Assembly (NCBI GenBank): GCA_963070105.1
Contig: OY718804.1
Coordinates: 7,029,317-7,093,316, forward strand
From: Litomosoides sigmodontis
Lineage: Eukaryota > Nematoda > Chromadorea > Rhabditida > Onchocercidae
Direction of reading: 5' to 3'
DNA length: 64,000 bases
In this document: positions 1 through 18,515 of the stretch, one piece after another
Numbering within the stretch: the stretch's first letter is position 1
Layout of the letters: each line of letters begins with the position of its first letter
Notes under the pieces: model-generated
The model's input: only the letters and a program-made list of their open reading frames with translations
Databases searched by the model: none
Told to the model about the DNA's origin: nothing
Translations under genes and position numbers: made by a program

Positions 1-1195
1 GTGATCGGATTGCGGAGGATTTTAAAACTGAAGCAATGAATTCATTAATTGCAAAAACTTAGCTTCACACTGGCTGTCAAGAATGTCAGCTAACTTCCGA
101 GTCCGAGGAAATATAAATGACTTTGGGAGATGAAAATTTCCTCATCAATCATAGAATGAATTTGAGCTGAAAAATGAAAAAGCGAAACAAAAGCATAAAA
201 TAAAAAAGAGGAATGAAGTAAGTCTTCGAGGCTTTGGCTGAAACTAAGCCAAAGAGCCAATCACTCTTTGGAATCTAAGTGGACAAGCTTGTTTTCTTCT
301 TTCGTTGCCTCAAAAGAATGACTTAAGATCAATTCATTCAATTTCAATCATTTTCGAAACAAATTATATGCTTGCCATCTCATGGCACTTATTCAGCCTA
401 TCGTTTCAGGCTCCACTGCCTGAAGTGCCCGCCGTCTTATGCATACATCAATGTTTTAGTCAAAAGAACAGAAAAGCTATGCTACATTAATTATTTTTAA
501 ATTAGTTAAAATGGTCCATTGCGCTACTTTCCACCAGCAATTCTTCATGAGCCTTACAAATTACATTTATTTGATTTCTTTATCGGTTTCTTGGCCAATG
601 CAATTCATGGCCCAAGCGAGCAGGAGAATGCTGATTGTGCCATTTTCCACTTCTTAGATCTGTGGCGCAAACGGAATTGCCTAAATAAGCCGAGAAACAG
701 TGCAGGAATCAAATGAAATCAAATTAAGGCTATACTTTCCCCTTCGATGTGCTTAATTTTCAAATGTAATTTTTTTTCTATCAATTTTAAGAGCTATCGG
801 AGAAGGAAAAATTTAAATGATCCAATCGGTGTAAATTGTAGCTTTGGGTCTTCCAGAGCAAATTGAGCATCTGAGCGATGGCCATTCGCTCAAATCTCCC
901 TCACTTCACTCCTCGTTCCAACGATTCCGCCCTCTCTACACACACTCTACGCTCGCGTGACTTTTTTCTTCGCCAAATTTGGCTTTTAATAGATTCGTTT
1001 TTTAACTGATATTTCAGCATGTGATGAAAGGCGGCTTGCTGTTGGCATTTCAAGTTCTTTCTTCGCATGTTTTGCTTCCCTTTGGATATCCGTCCAAAAT
1101 ACCAATTAGTAAGTCTTTCCTTCACTTGCAACACTCCGAACAAGGATACTCCCAGTAAGTTTCTGTTTGAACAGAAATTATTGACGAATGAAAAA
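1..1195. other. 5' flank of glr-1, no gene seen
   Basis: AT-rich sequence upstream of the glutamate receptor. Short open frames exist on both strands (for example 519-716 plus and 901-1143 minus) but none has a recognisable domain or a supported splice partner. It presumably holds the glr-1 promoter; I could not point to a specific element. Confidence 0.5.
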
Positions 1196-6843
<5,648 letters not shown>

Positions 6844-6904
6844 TTCTCGTCTTATAATCACACTAATTAGATGTGGCACAAACGGTGCTAATGTTTTGCA
6901 TTCC

Positions 6905-7252
6905 TTACGGCAAATATTGATCGTTGCTGACATCTTGAATTAGCTGAGGCTTCTTCACCTCCATAAAATGTTCCGCTGATTTCATTGTTGCTGAAATACT
7001 TTTGTAGCAAGCATAATCAAAGGGAAGAGGAACTATTGAACAAATATTTTGCAGGAAGGATTGAAATCGTCCGATCCGAAATTGAGTAAAATAACCGATG
7101 AGTTGATCACTGCTCAACCGTTTTTTATTAAGCATTACAATACCACCGTCTGACAACGATATCAATTCACATTTTAATATAATTTGCGATAATTGAGCGG
7201 TTGAGTTCGATAACATTCTTTCGGCTAACTTTTCAATTTTAGCGAAATTCAT
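6905..7252 (-). CDS. hypothetical single-exon ORF, 115 aa
   Basis: An uninterrupted ATG-initiated frame just downstream of and antisense to the glr-1 3' end. The predicted protein is mixed alpha-helical in character, with no signal peptide, membrane segment or motif I recognise. An ORF of this length is somewhat long for chance in such AT-rich DNA, but no homology or splice partner supports it. It may be spurious or a lineage-specific gene. Confidence 0.22.
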   Translation of the reverse strand: MNFAKIEKLAERMLSNSTAQLSQIILKCELISLSDGGIVMLNKKRLSSDQLIGYFTQFRIGRFQSFLQNICSIVPLPFDYACYKSISATMKSAEHFMEVKKPQLIQDVSNDQYLP

Positions 7253-8300
7253 GAATTACTCTCCTAGCACTACATTTCACCCTCAAAACGAACTTTCGAG
7301 AGTTTTCTGCATTATACTATAATTATGCTTAGCCTTTGCAATGTTAAAGTGGCGAAGAAAGAAATTCGTTTCTGTCACATTCCTTTTCAAATTCTTTTTT
7401 TCGTTTTTTACAGTCAAATAAATGTAATGAAATTGAGACCGTTCCACTCTCTTATACTTTTCTCACTTACTAATACCGAGCCCTTCAACTTCCATTTGCA
7501 CAACAACAAAAATAATTCCTGTCATTTGTGATCCCCTCATCACTTCTAATATTAAGATATTTTAATAGCTGCAAAATAAATTTCGAAAAAAGATCTCAGC
7601 CCTTTTGAAGTAAAAAATTTTAAATTAATCTAATTAATAGCCTAACTATTGCAAAAAATATTACACAAAGCATTTTTCGTGCAACGAGAAAGCACAGAAA
7701 TAATTGATTTCTGCAAAAAATAAAAAGAAGGATTGAGACGTTTCCGCTTTCTGCTAAGAACGCCTTGGAATCCTTCAGCTGCTAATGAAATGAAATAATT
7801 TAAACAATTGCTCAAGTTTTTCAATGTTGTTGAAGACCTCATTTCCGATAGTTTTTGGCTTTGTACGATGACACGCTTGTTGATGATTTAATAAATGTTT
7901 TTCTGAATGAATTCGTTTGCTTTACAATGACCGCATTAAATGGCAATTAGCATACTGCTACATGCTGTTTAACAAATCTTTTAAAACATTTATCGCACCT
8001 CAGAAGTTACTTCACCCATCATTTTTATTGTCTAAAAAAATATTTTTTCAAATTAACTTTGTTGAAATGTTAAAATTAGCTTTGCTGAAATGAGGAAGAG
8101 AGAGAGAGATTTGAATTGTATCGCTGATAGAGTTGGTAGAGACAAGAGGGTACGAACATCTCGCAAAATGTCTCGGCTATTCACAATTGTTCATCTTTTT
8201 AAAGTTGAAAAAGGAGAAGTAACCAGTTTAAAGTGCAACATAAGAGGATTCAAGGTGGGAAGAATGAGTGAGTGAAGAGAAACGACGATGTTGCCCACCA

Positions 8301-8357
8301 TCTCTTCCTTCCTTCCTCTCTCCCTCTCTCCCTCTCTCTCTCTCTCCCTCTCTCTCC
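8301..8357. repeat. polypyrimidine tract (CT-rich)
   Basis: 57 consecutive pyrimidines on the plus strand, mostly CTCT and CCTT units, about 0.8 kb upstream of the first collagen start codon. Simple-sequence DNA; such tracts can form triplex (H-DNA) structures. Confidence 0.9.
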
Positions 8358-9149
8358 AATACTCTCCGCTACGTAACCATTCATCAGGCAAATTTTGGAA
8401 ATGTAAATGAAAAGAGAAAAAGTGGGCCGTTCATCTAAGGTGTTCTGCTGGCGCTGTCAACAGCCTTAGACGAAGAGAGCAGGCGAGAGGTCCGTTCTTT
8501 TTTTCAGAATTAATAAATGATTGTTGGCGTGAGAATCTCCCGTCGTCCAAAAACTTGCTTTCAGACTTCTGCGACGCGCCCTTCGACGACGAGGAAGGCA
8601 GGAAAAAGTGGAAGGAGAGGGGAGGAGGTTGGCGTTGCTCTCGCAGGAGGCGGTCGTGAGCGACGTTGTGCCAAAAATATAAACGTTTCATTCCCTTTCC
8701 CAGCAATAATGCCCCGTAAGTGATCAGGTTGGGTGGCAACAAACACTGCCGTTACGCCGGAATTCCTCACAACTCTCCGCTTGCCCGACAGCCATTTTCT
8801 CTTTACCATCCCAAATAGTTTCTGTCAATTGAGAAGGTTGTCTTAGAAGGAAGACGGAGTGAAAAATTTCACCTAATTTAAGAGTTTTAAATCTGCTCGG
8901 CCAGTATACCCATTTGAGGTCATCTTTTTATTTCATGAGAAGAAATCAAGAAATGGGACAAGATATGCCCTTTGAGGCGAAAGATAATGCCTTATAGTTT
9001 CTTTGAAAATAATTCCATTAAATAATATAGGATGAAATTGACAAAAAAAGTTTTAATCACTGACGAAATTAAATTATCCCCTGCAAGATATCGAAGATCA
9101 TTTATGGGCAAATTGGTGTAATTGAGTGGAGGAAATGTTAGTTAAATAT

Positions 9150-9155
9150 TTTCAG
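9150..9155 (+). promoter_or_regulatory. candidate trans-splice (or 5' UTR) acceptor before collagen A
   Basis: TTTCAG preceded by an AT-rich stretch ends 8 bases before the collagen A start codon. In nematodes this spacing is typical of a spliced-leader acceptor. A cis-spliced UTR exon would look the same from sequence. Confidence 0.5.
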
Positions 9156-9163
9156 GTGGCAAG

Positions 9164-10900
9164 ATGAGCGTGAAAGTATTCGTGGGTCTCGCTACAGCGT
9201 GCAGCGTCTTCGTGATAATCGTCTCTCTGGCTGCCGTCTGCGTGATTTACAACGATATCAGCACCTTGTATGATGACGTGATGGATGAAATGGGAGAGTT
9301 TAAGGTTGATATTATTGTGATGCGATTCACATAACTATCGGTATCAGTTAACCTCTTCTGTGATCTCTTCCAGTTCCTAACTTATAAATCTTCAACCGTT
9401 CACTCAACACTCCACTACTTGCTACGTCTCAAACACGTACTTAAATACTTAATTAACAGTGCGTAAAACAAAAGTGCAATACTTTCAAAAGTATTAATTT
9501 GCATATTTCAAATTTTGTGCCGTGTTTTTTAAACTTTGGAAATCGTGCAATTCATAGAATTAAAGTTTATTAATGAAATGAAATGACAGCAACTATCATT
9601 CCTCTGTTCGATCTTTAAATACCTGTTGAAAACTGGGAAACTCCAAAATGAATTTAAAAATTAATATTTTTCTGCTTGGAATCTAAGATTAATCGGTCTT
9701 CTAGCAGCTCAACGAAATTTTAAATGAATTCATCGCAATGAATTCATTTTAATTTCATACTCTGTTCTATTGCTGTTATTCTGTTATTTGATTTATTTCT
9801 ATGTTGCAAACGGATCTATTCCGGAATGATCAGAATTTTCACTTATAGATTGTAACAGATGACACTTGGGAAAGGATACTGTTGTTGCACAAGTACCCTT
9901 CCGGCGATCTCTACGCGGCTCCCACCTTTTCAAGCCTTTTTGAAAGATTCAAACGACAGCTTCAATTTCCCGCACGTTGTAGTAAGTTCCAATATGTGTC
10001 ATGTAATATTTTCAGTTTTATAGCTTAAAAAACGATGGGAAAAATTGATTTCAAAAATACTTTGAACTCTACTTAAAGTAGCGTATTACAGACTGTGGAC
10101 CTTCCGCAGAGGGATGCCCGAAAGGCCCACCTGGACCACGAGGAGAAACAGGTCAAAAAGGAGGAGATGGATATCCGGGTGGAGATGGACCACCTGGTCC
10201 ACCGGCTATCGTACCGATAACAACACCTGAACCACGCGAATGCATCAATTGCCCACCGGGACCAATTGGACAAGAAGGACCACAGGGAGAAGTGGGCGAA
10301 CCTGGACCGCCTGGAAAGGCGGGTATGGATGGAAGGCCGGGAATGCGAGGTAAACCAGGACAGCAAGGACCGCAAGGTTTGCCTGGTGAACCAGGACATG
10401 ACGGGACTCCAGGACTGCCAGGTTCACCAGGCAGGGATGGAAAACGTGGAACTGGACCAAAAGGACCAAAGGGACAAGCTGGATCACGTGGACCACCAGG
10501 ACCTCCAGGCGAAAATGGACAAAGAGGTAATGATGGAGAACCAGGTGAACAAGGGCCGGCTGGAAGGAATGGTAATGATGGCATACGAGGTATAGATGGT
10601 AGACCGGGACCGGTAAGTTGCTACTTCCGGAATTTCTACTTCTTTATCTCATTTTTTCTACGAATGATGAAATCAAAATTTTATAAAAAATTATCGTTAA
10701 TTAAATTCAACTGACCTCCTCTATTTTTTCAAAGTGCAAATTCTTTCCTAAAGCTTCTGCAATAAAAAATGGGGGTCATCGTGAAATTTTAGCCAGGAAC
10801 TCAAGGTCTGCAAGGTCCAGATGCCCATTACTGTCCATGTCCACCACGAAGTTCCGTGTTTTTGACGGTGGCCAGAAAGGCAAAGCACAAGTCAGCGTAA
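9164..10900 (+). CDS. cuticle collagen A
   Basis: Secreted structural collagen of the nematode cuticle. Exons 9164-9304, 9849-9981, 10092-10612, 10793-10900 (intron phases 0, 1, 0); 300 residues, normal for the family. Seen in order: a 47-residue first exon with a hydrophobic signal-anchor segment (residues 5-28) and [13 protein letters not shown]; a conserved W in the second exon; a basic RFKRQ cleavage site at about residue 85; a short CGPSAEGC start to the Gly-X-Y region; an interruption with CINCPP; a long Gly-X-Y domain; and a tail with [10 protein letters not shown] followed by a basic end. The cysteines allow inter-chain disulfides. Candidate polyadenylation signal AATAAA at 11096. Which C. 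elegans col gene it matches cannot be told. Confidence 0.95.
9722..9749. repeat. perfect 12-bp inverted repeat in collagen A intron 1
   Basis: Arms AAATGAATTCAT and ATGAATTCATTT (9722-9733, 9738-9749) around a CGCA loop. Each arm also holds the self-complementary core TGAATTCA. Confidence 0.9.
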
Positions 10901-11095
10901 TCCATCATCATCATTATCACGAGCTCATCATCGAATAACATCGTACATCAATTCCACATCACGCTCAATGTATAGTAACTCATTGCTGGGTATTTAACAC
11001 TTTTTTTTATTTATTTGTGCGTAAATATCCACGTCACCGTCACTAAATAGCAGCATCAATCATTTACGTAAAATACAAAAAGCGCGAAAGTCAAG

Positions 11096-11101
11096 AATAA
11101 A
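11096..11101 (+). terminator. candidate polyadenylation signal, collagen A
   Basis: AATAAA about 195 bases after the collagen A stop codon; the nearest canonical hexamer in that orientation. Confidence 0.45.
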
Positions 11102-11437
11102 CAGTTTTACTGTTCGCGAATTTTTTTACATGCATCATTCTCATGATCGCCCGATATCTTAAATTCGCTTTCAGTAAGATTTATAAAATCATTGGCGGAA
11201 ATGTTAAAGCAAAAAAAAAAACAACCAATTCGAAATGAAAAAAGTCATAAAATCAAAAGAACGGTAATTTCTCATTTCCATAATTTCCCTCTAAGCTATA
11301 TTAGAACAAAATAGCGGATAGATGGTCTATTGCCATATTACGGGCGTCGGAAACGTCAACTAATCTAGCCGGAAGGAACAAACGGAGTTGTTTAGAAGGT
11401 CAATTAAAGCTGAATTTTTCAAACACAGCCGAGATGA

Positions 11438-11499
11438 TCATAAAATGCTAACTCATAAATAAAAAAATGCTAACTCATAATCATAAAATGCTAACTCGT
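11438..11499. repeat. three imperfect copies of AAAATGCTAACTC
   Basis: The unit (with following A/T bases) occurs three times within 62 bases, copies starting near 11442, 11464 and 11484. A short local tandem duplication, with no coding meaning visible. Confidence 0.8.
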
Positions 11500-12292
11500 A
11501 ACTGAAGTTTAAAAATTTAAATTGTTTGAGTGCAAACTGTAAGACTACATTCATAGATAAACAAGTTTAACTCAATTTTATATAGCTGCTGAAAACTGTC
11601 ACGCAACATTGATTTGAAGTACAACGAGATGTCACGGGTTGATCCGCCTAGCCAATCTTGAAAATGATGAATGAATAAACTTGATTCCGGTAAAGACCGT
11701 CGAACTGTTAAATTTTAGTTAGTAAGGCGAGACCAAGTATTTGAGCACAAAGCTAAGAGAGTCTGAAATTTAGGTGCTATTTGTTTTACTAATTGTGGAA
11801 GCGCAAATCGGAGGCTGAATGATTTGTTAAACTAATGAAAAAAATTAAAATTATTGCTGGATTAAATTTGCGAAGCACAGCGACACTAAATTTCAATTTC
11901 AGTTTTTGATTTCTGATTTGATCATTAGCGATAACTGCACATTAATTCATTGTCAATTATGCCAGTACTAAATACAGTTTCACGGTCACCGTTCTGTTCG
12001 ATGTTAATAAGTATGAGGATCTTAGCTCATAAAAATAGCTAATTAATTAGTTGCAACTAATTAGGTATGGAAGAGAATTCCTTCCGTAAACAAAGGGAAA
12101 TTTAATTTTTGTTCTGGTGGAAGGAATTGTAGCAGAGGAATGAATAACTGAAGAAGCAAAATTTGGGAGAAGGCTTCATGAAATGATAAACAATGTTAAG
12201 TGGTGTCTGATCAATTTAAGGAGGATTGGCAATGGCAAACAAAATCGGCTTGCCTCAATTCACCAACAACTTCCTGCTTTTTATTCGACAAG

Positions 12293-12317
12293 GAGAGAGA
12301 GAGAGAGAGAGAGAGAG
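12293..12317. repeat. (GA)n microsatellite
   Basis: About twelve GA units in the spacer between collagens A and B. Confidence 0.9.
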
Positions 12318-15300
12318 GTAAAGGCTGGAGGAGTGGGAGATGTTCGTGTTGTCATCATTTGAATAATTTTCAATTATTAACCTGAAATTTTCCCGTTACG
12401 AAGAAAATTGCCGGCGTTCGAATAGATCCATCGTATGCTCGCAAGTGATATCCTTTTCCTAAGCAATTAAGCTCTTACAATCCTTCCACGTATTGCGCAT
12501 CCAACTGCTGGGGCAAAATTTCGACGAACTCTTGGATTTGCATATAAAAATTATATTATTTGCCAAATTTCAAAATAAATTTTATTACCAAGCTAAGAAT
12601 GCGAAAGTGTTGACCACAAACTTGTGCTGAGAGGTAATGAAATTGCAGCGTCGGATGCTTCCATCCAATTTCAACTGCTTCCCTTTGATGCGATACAGAT
12701 TACCGACTCTTTTCCTTTTCTTGGTGACACATTCATGATATCTCCAACGACACTACCATTCAGCATGCAACTGAGGTAGGAACGCAAAAGGAAATTTGAA
12801 AAATCCGCTTATCCGCTTATATACTTCGTTAAGATTTCTGTCTGCCATATTTTGATTTGAGTAGCTGATTTACGTGATGTGCCAAAGGAAGAACGCGCGT
12901 AACAGTTATGACTTCTAATGCAGAAATATATTGCTATGATTAGTGTCTGGCTGTGATTGCACCTCAGTGTTACGGCAACAGCTTTCAAGGCCTCAAAGCA
13001 ACCAATCTAAGTTTTAGGGCGAACTTTTCAGTTGACCTGTTTGCTACAGTTCTAATCAGTCAGTGAGAAGTGATGCTGTGTTTTGAATCCTTGAAGGATT
13101 GATGAGTGAGCTAGCTCGCACAGAATTGCCAAGCAATTGTCAATCTTTAAACAAAATAATTTGAATTTGAAGATACCTTACAATTTATGAATTGAAATTG
13201 GACGTGAAGCAAAATTTCAGATTGAATTTAATAATATTTCCGTGGACTTTTCGCGGAATTAGAAAATCGCGGGAACAGCTCATTATGTAAGCAACACAAC
13301 TGGCTACTTTCTGCTAAACGCATTTTCAGAACTGACGCATACTAAGCACATTTCGTTCCGACATGGTACTCAGTACCAGGCTGGGTTTCCACAGCCTCCC
13401 CGACGTCGGTTGTATATATTTTCGTGATTCTTTTATGAGGCACATTGAGCATGGCGCTGTTGGTACTGTACTTATGCATTATTATCAGTGTATCATTATC
13501 ACATCCCCTAGATAGACTAGCTGTTATCACTAGATATATCTCTGCTTTAACTCGCTGTTTCAGGCGGTAGACTTCGAGCACAATTTAAATTGAAAGAAAA
13601 TTCTACTGCATAATTATATGTTAAAAAACCCCAACAATTTAGGAAAAAAGGTCATTTAAGCAATTAATTAGTAGCAAGCGAAGTGTGATAATTATAGGCT
13701 CAATGCGTCAAATGTAGCAAATGCACAGCACGTGGAAATGCTATGATAAAATTTGCTGGATGGAAGTGCTATGTTTCGGAATTCAACACGCAGTCTCCGA
13801 AGATGCACACTTTACCGCTTTATCTGATTGCTTTATTTGGTTTAAACAGAGAACCAAGCAAAACAGGAATTGACATAACCAACGGCTAATTAATTCCATT
13901 GCAATTTAAACAAAAAATTCAGCAAATTTCAAAATTTTCATCAAAACATTCGTCACTTCTCAATCAACAATTCAACGATTGCTCTAATAACTCTGTAGGC
14001 GTTTCACTATCAGAGATAAAAGCGAAATTAAAGTGTGCAAAATCGATAAGTTAAAAATTGGTAATTTGTAGAAACAATCATCAATGGAATTACTGCTAAA
14101 CATTTCCTTAGTAAATTTAGGAAAAATAAAAACCTAAGAATATCTGAATGTCGAGGAGGTGTGATCGAGAAAAGCGCTTTCGGAGGATTTCGAACAAAGG
14201 AAATTATCCGTAGCTTCTTTTCCAGCTTTGCAGATATCTGTGAATTTATTTTCCTGGCAGGCATGTAGCCTTCCCCTTGCAGAGAATGCGATCTTCCACG
14301 GAGGAACCAAAGTTCAGACGTCTCGTTTTTCTCGCTGTCAGATAAAAATATTATGAAGCAAAATTTTAGCGAATTCCTGGCAGCTTGATTTTAATGAAAA
14401 CGAAAATCTATCAATGTGAAGAACAATCACTCGCAGGAGCGAAGGTAAACAATTTAATTGCATTACATTACTTCAAAAAATTACTTTTTAATTTTCATAA
14501 CTAAATTCAAAAATTTGCTTTTCAAAATCACAAAACTGACGTAAGCAGTTCCCATCACCAATTATTAACTAAGGAATTCAACGCTTGGCATCCTTCAAAT
14601 TTAAACCTTAAAATTGCAAAATTTTGTTTCATCTCAGTAAAACCTTCGGGCACTCAAAAAAATTAGGGACATTCGTCATCATAGGTGATGAAGTAAGTTA
14701 TTGCCAGAACAGAGATAGTATCCGACGCGTTCGACGTGTGTTTCGACCAGCCTAATTCCATGCTCGAAGCAATTTAATTCATTCGATTGCGACTTAATGC
14801 AGTGCAAAGCAAATAGCTTACTTCTTGAAGTTTCCTTGGTGCTTGCAAAGCAACCACCCTCAAAGCAGTCACACCGTCGGATTCCACCTGCAACGCTGCC
14901 TTTCAGTACAAATTCAAAACTTGCCCATTTTCCTCCCATTAATTCATCACTGTTAATCGTCGGTGACTTCATATCCTTTCAACTAATTCTCTGATTATTA
15001 CAAAAGTGTCCGTTAATTTGCAAATTTTTCAAATTTTTTCATAAATATTCGAGTTGAAAAAAAGCCTTTTTGGAGCTTAAAGCGTAGAAACTTGAATTTA
15101 TTTCAACTCAAATGGAATTTTTTGCAAGTAAAAGTTTTGTTAACAATGAATTTTCCATCTTTATTCTTCGACGTAGCACCACCAATTACGTGAATTTTCA
15201 CGCTTTCAGTAACGACTGAGTAGAGATGCCCACTTTTCTCCATGCATATAATTTTTGGCAATATTTAAGTGACTTCTTGAAACTTATGCCTAAGAGAAGC

Positions 15301-17163
15301 TATCAGTGCTTGTGAACGGCTAACGGAGCAATTGTGTGATCGAAATAGTTGTGGTAAAAGAGCGGCCGCTAATCGTAGTCCAGCCGAATATGCAAATGCT
15401 CAACGGAAGAGGAAGAAATCACAAGTCGAGTGGCTGTGAAACAATTCCAATTACATTTCTTTTATTGGTCAAATTTAAATTAAATTTTTGTCAAATATGA
15501 ATGAACTAAAGGGCTCTTTTGATGAAAAAAGAAAAGAAGGGTTCATTTGGCAAATTAATTTGCTATGCCTTACCTATTCAGTAATCATCACATGCTGCAA
15601 GAATAATTTTTCAACAATGAAATTTCAATTTTTCACTCGCAATCTTTGCACTTCATGATTTCACATTTACTGATAAATAACTTTACACAACGATTTCCAC
15701 TATTTGCTTACTCACTGTGATCGTGAATTCCTGACAACGTTACTGTATTGACGTTGAAAAACACGGTTGATATAATATGTGCATAGATATAAGTAGTGAA
15801 AGTGCAACAGGTGAGGTGAGGTTCGGCACTACGCGATGTGATGTGACGTGATGTTGGTGGACTGCACCTCTCTCTCTGTGTTGGGAGGGGGAAAAACAGG
15901 AATTGAAATGGGAGAAAAAATCAATTAGGAATAACTTTTCAAGCTTTCGACAGAAATTCGACGCTTTTTTCTCCCTTTCAGATTGTAAAGGAAAAAAAGA
16001 ACCTGTTGATGGAGAGGCGCAATAAATTCCATTCTTAAAAGACGCTTTCCACTTTAATTAGTTAAATTAGTTAATAGCACTCTTTCTTCTTTTGCCCACC
16101 AGAAATTATGCATATCGTCCCTCTCTCATTTTCATCTCACGGTTCCTTAGATTGTAACTTACGGTACAGTTGGATCATTTCACTTCCCTTGCTATTTGCA
16201 AATTCTAATAAGACTGATCGATTTATTTAGTTGAAAAAAAATCGCAACTGTATCCTTTGCTTGTTATGTCAAATATTAAACAAAAAAATTTCATTTCAAA
16301 TTCTTGCAAAAAATGAGTGCAAATTTGCAGAGCGTAAAAGTTTGCTTCGCATTTTTTCATGTGAATGAGCAAAATTTGATAGAAATTGGAGAGTTAAATT
16401 TGAGAGGGCCTCTTTTTTCGTTTTCAAATTTTGTGTTGAATGGATGAAAAGGAAGAAAGCGTTTGTTCATTATCTGATAATTACAACAAACTGATATACA
16501 TATATTTCTTCTCAGACAAAAAGAGAGAGAAAAAACGGTTTGGTCAAAGGGCGGAAAATAGACAACTCCCAAAGTGTTGATTAATTGTGAGCAATGTTTG
16601 CATCAGAATTCCTGGCTAGTCTTTAAAATGAAACTACGCTGTACCTAAAGTATATTTATTATTCACTACTGAACACCTTCTCTTCATAATTTTTAAAATT
16701 CCATTCAACATTTTCCATAATAATTTAATCAAAATATCAATATGTCTATCTTTTTGCTGGTTTATTTTGATTTCATCGCTGTTACACGACCTCTGTTAGT
16801 AAAAATAAAACCTTGGCCTTATCAATTTAAGTTAACTTTGATTAGGATCACAGTAGGTCTTCTTCTTTTTTTGTTTCGCTCAAACAGTAGCGTGCAAAGC
16901 GGAGAGTAGGACTTCAATTTTTAATTTCATCATTGTTGACATCATATAGTTATTAATAACTCATTCATTTATCCAATCTACAGAACTTGCTCCTTAAAAT
17001 TTTCTAGTAGTTAACGAGATGCCATTTCTCAACTCAAACTCCTTCACTGGACTGATAAGGCTATGACAAGATGGATAATGCTATGAATAAATCAGGAAAC
17101 AAGGTGCTTCAGGTGTTACGAAAATAAAAGTGCTGCTAGCGCCAGCTGTAAATCTTCACAACG

Positions 17164-18348
17164 ATGGCGGAAAAAGTGCTTATAGCACTTGGAGTGGCGG
17201 CTACTGCATTTATTATGAGTACATCAGTGATCATCGTGGTGTTCCTTTTCAGTGATATCAATGATCTGTATAGTGGAGTGATCGTTGAAATGAATGATTT
17301 TAAGGTATCTTCTAGTTTGTAATCAGGTTATGCGTCAACTGTGACGTCACACTCAGCTTGATCGACTGGTTTAACATAGTTGTTAGCTGGAGGGAGAGAA
17401 GCTTATCATGCTCGGTTATCATACATTGCCATTTTCCACAACAGGAAATAGCTGACAATACGTGGAGCAGAATTCTATCCGTCCGCTCAAATAACTTCCG
17501 CGACGAAAATGGAAACTATCGAGGCTTTGAGAGTTTTATTGAGCGAGCCAAACGACAGTACCCATCGCATTGCAGTTGGTTTACCTCCATAACTCATACT
17601 TTCTATTAGAAAAGTAAGTTAAACAAAGCAGTAAATAGCTGCTTGAATTTCAGAGTGTAGCTCGTCGGCCGGTCGATGCAAAGAAGGCCCTCCCGGTCCT
17701 CAAGGCGATCCAGGTTTGAAGGGTCGCGATGGACCAAATGGCGATGATGGACGTCCAGGTGCAAATGGTGTTGCTCTTTTAGCTACCTTTCATATTCCCG
17801 GTGGTTGCATTAATTGCCCAGCAGGACCTCCAGGATTGCCTGGCCCACCTGGTCTTCCAGGTCAAATCGGTGTACCAGGTAATTGTGCGAGAAGAGGACC
17901 AGCTGGTAAACCTGGACCACTTGGAAAAACAGGACTACCAGGCGCACCAGGTAATCAAGGACCAGATGGTCCTCCAGGTAGGCCTGGTCAACCTGGAAGA
18001 GATGGCAAGCGAGGTATTGGACCACCTGGACAAAAAGGTCCTAGAGGACGACAAGGTGCGCCTGGTCAACCAGGAATGGACGGTGCAAGAGGAAATGATG
18101 GAGAACCTGGCGAACAAGGGCAGCAAGGTGCAGCTGGAAAAGATGGAAGAGCTGGCAGAAACGGCAATGCCGGAATGGTACATCATTTTAATAAAAGAAT
18201 TCTTTTTATTAGTGTTGCAAAATAATGGCAAAGAGCCAAATGTAATTTGGCTAAGTCATTTCAGCCGGGCAGTCCAGGTGTACCAGGCCCAGATGCTCAT
18301 TACTGTCCATGTCCTAAACGTGTAAGCTACGGACGTAGTAAAGCGTAG
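17164..18348 (+). CDS. cuticle collagen B
   Basis: Cuticle structural collagen. Exons 17164-17304, 17445-17574, 17654-18177, 18265-18348, with the same 47-codon first exon and phase pattern (0, 1, 0) as its neighbours; 292 residues. Hydrophobic segment at residues 6-29, then [22 protein letters not shown] cleavage site near residue 82; CSSSAGRC cysteine pair; first Gly-X-Y block; [18 protein letters not shown] interruption; main Gly-X-Y domain; tail [10 protein letters not shown]. It shares the (F/Y)xIPGGCIxCP interruption with collagen C, so B and C look like the closest pair. The gene is compact, with introns of 140, 79 and 87 bases. No obvious acceptor sits directly before the ATG, unlike collagens A, C and D. 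Confidence 0.95.
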
Positions 18349-18509
18349 TGGAACGAAATTGTTCCTTGTCCCTATCATTACCTGATTACTTTGATGCGCC
18401 GCTATGTGACGATGATGATGCTGTTGTTGACAGTTACCGCCGATATCGATAGTGACAACAGCGCACTAATACTTTCTTTTGCTTTAGAGAAACTGCCAGA
18501 TTATATGAA

Positions 18510-18515
18510 AATAAA
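18510..18515 (+). terminator. candidate polyadenylation signal, collagen B
   Basis: AATAAA about 160 bases after the collagen B stop codon. Confidence 0.5.

Larger units (their letters stand above)
6844..9163. other. spacer between glr-1 and first collagen
   Basis: Contains glr-1 3' sequence, a candidate small minus-strand ORF (6905-7252, listed separately), a 57-base pyrimidine tract (8301-8357) and a locally GC-richer block at about 8.4-8.8 kb with open frames on both strands but no recognisable protein. The block lies where the collagen promoter should be. A good donor (GTAAGT near 8717) could end a 5' UTR exon, but nothing proves it. Confidence 0.45.
10901..17163. other. 6.3 kb spacer between collagens A and B, no gene seen
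   Basis: AT-rich. Apart from the 3' UTR signal of collagen A I see only simple repeats: an imperfect tandem near 11.44-11.50 kb and (GA)n at 12293-12317. Open frames such as 13342-13581 minus and 14679-14972 minus have no recognisable domain, no repeat in the other collagen spacers and no supporting splice structure. Confidence 0.5.

Noticed and set aside
10153..10595. Long open frames antisense or out of frame within the collagen exons, also at 17801-18325 and 23067-23570
   Set aside because: GC-rich Gly-X-Y coding repeats keep all frames open; only the Gly-X-Y frame is real.
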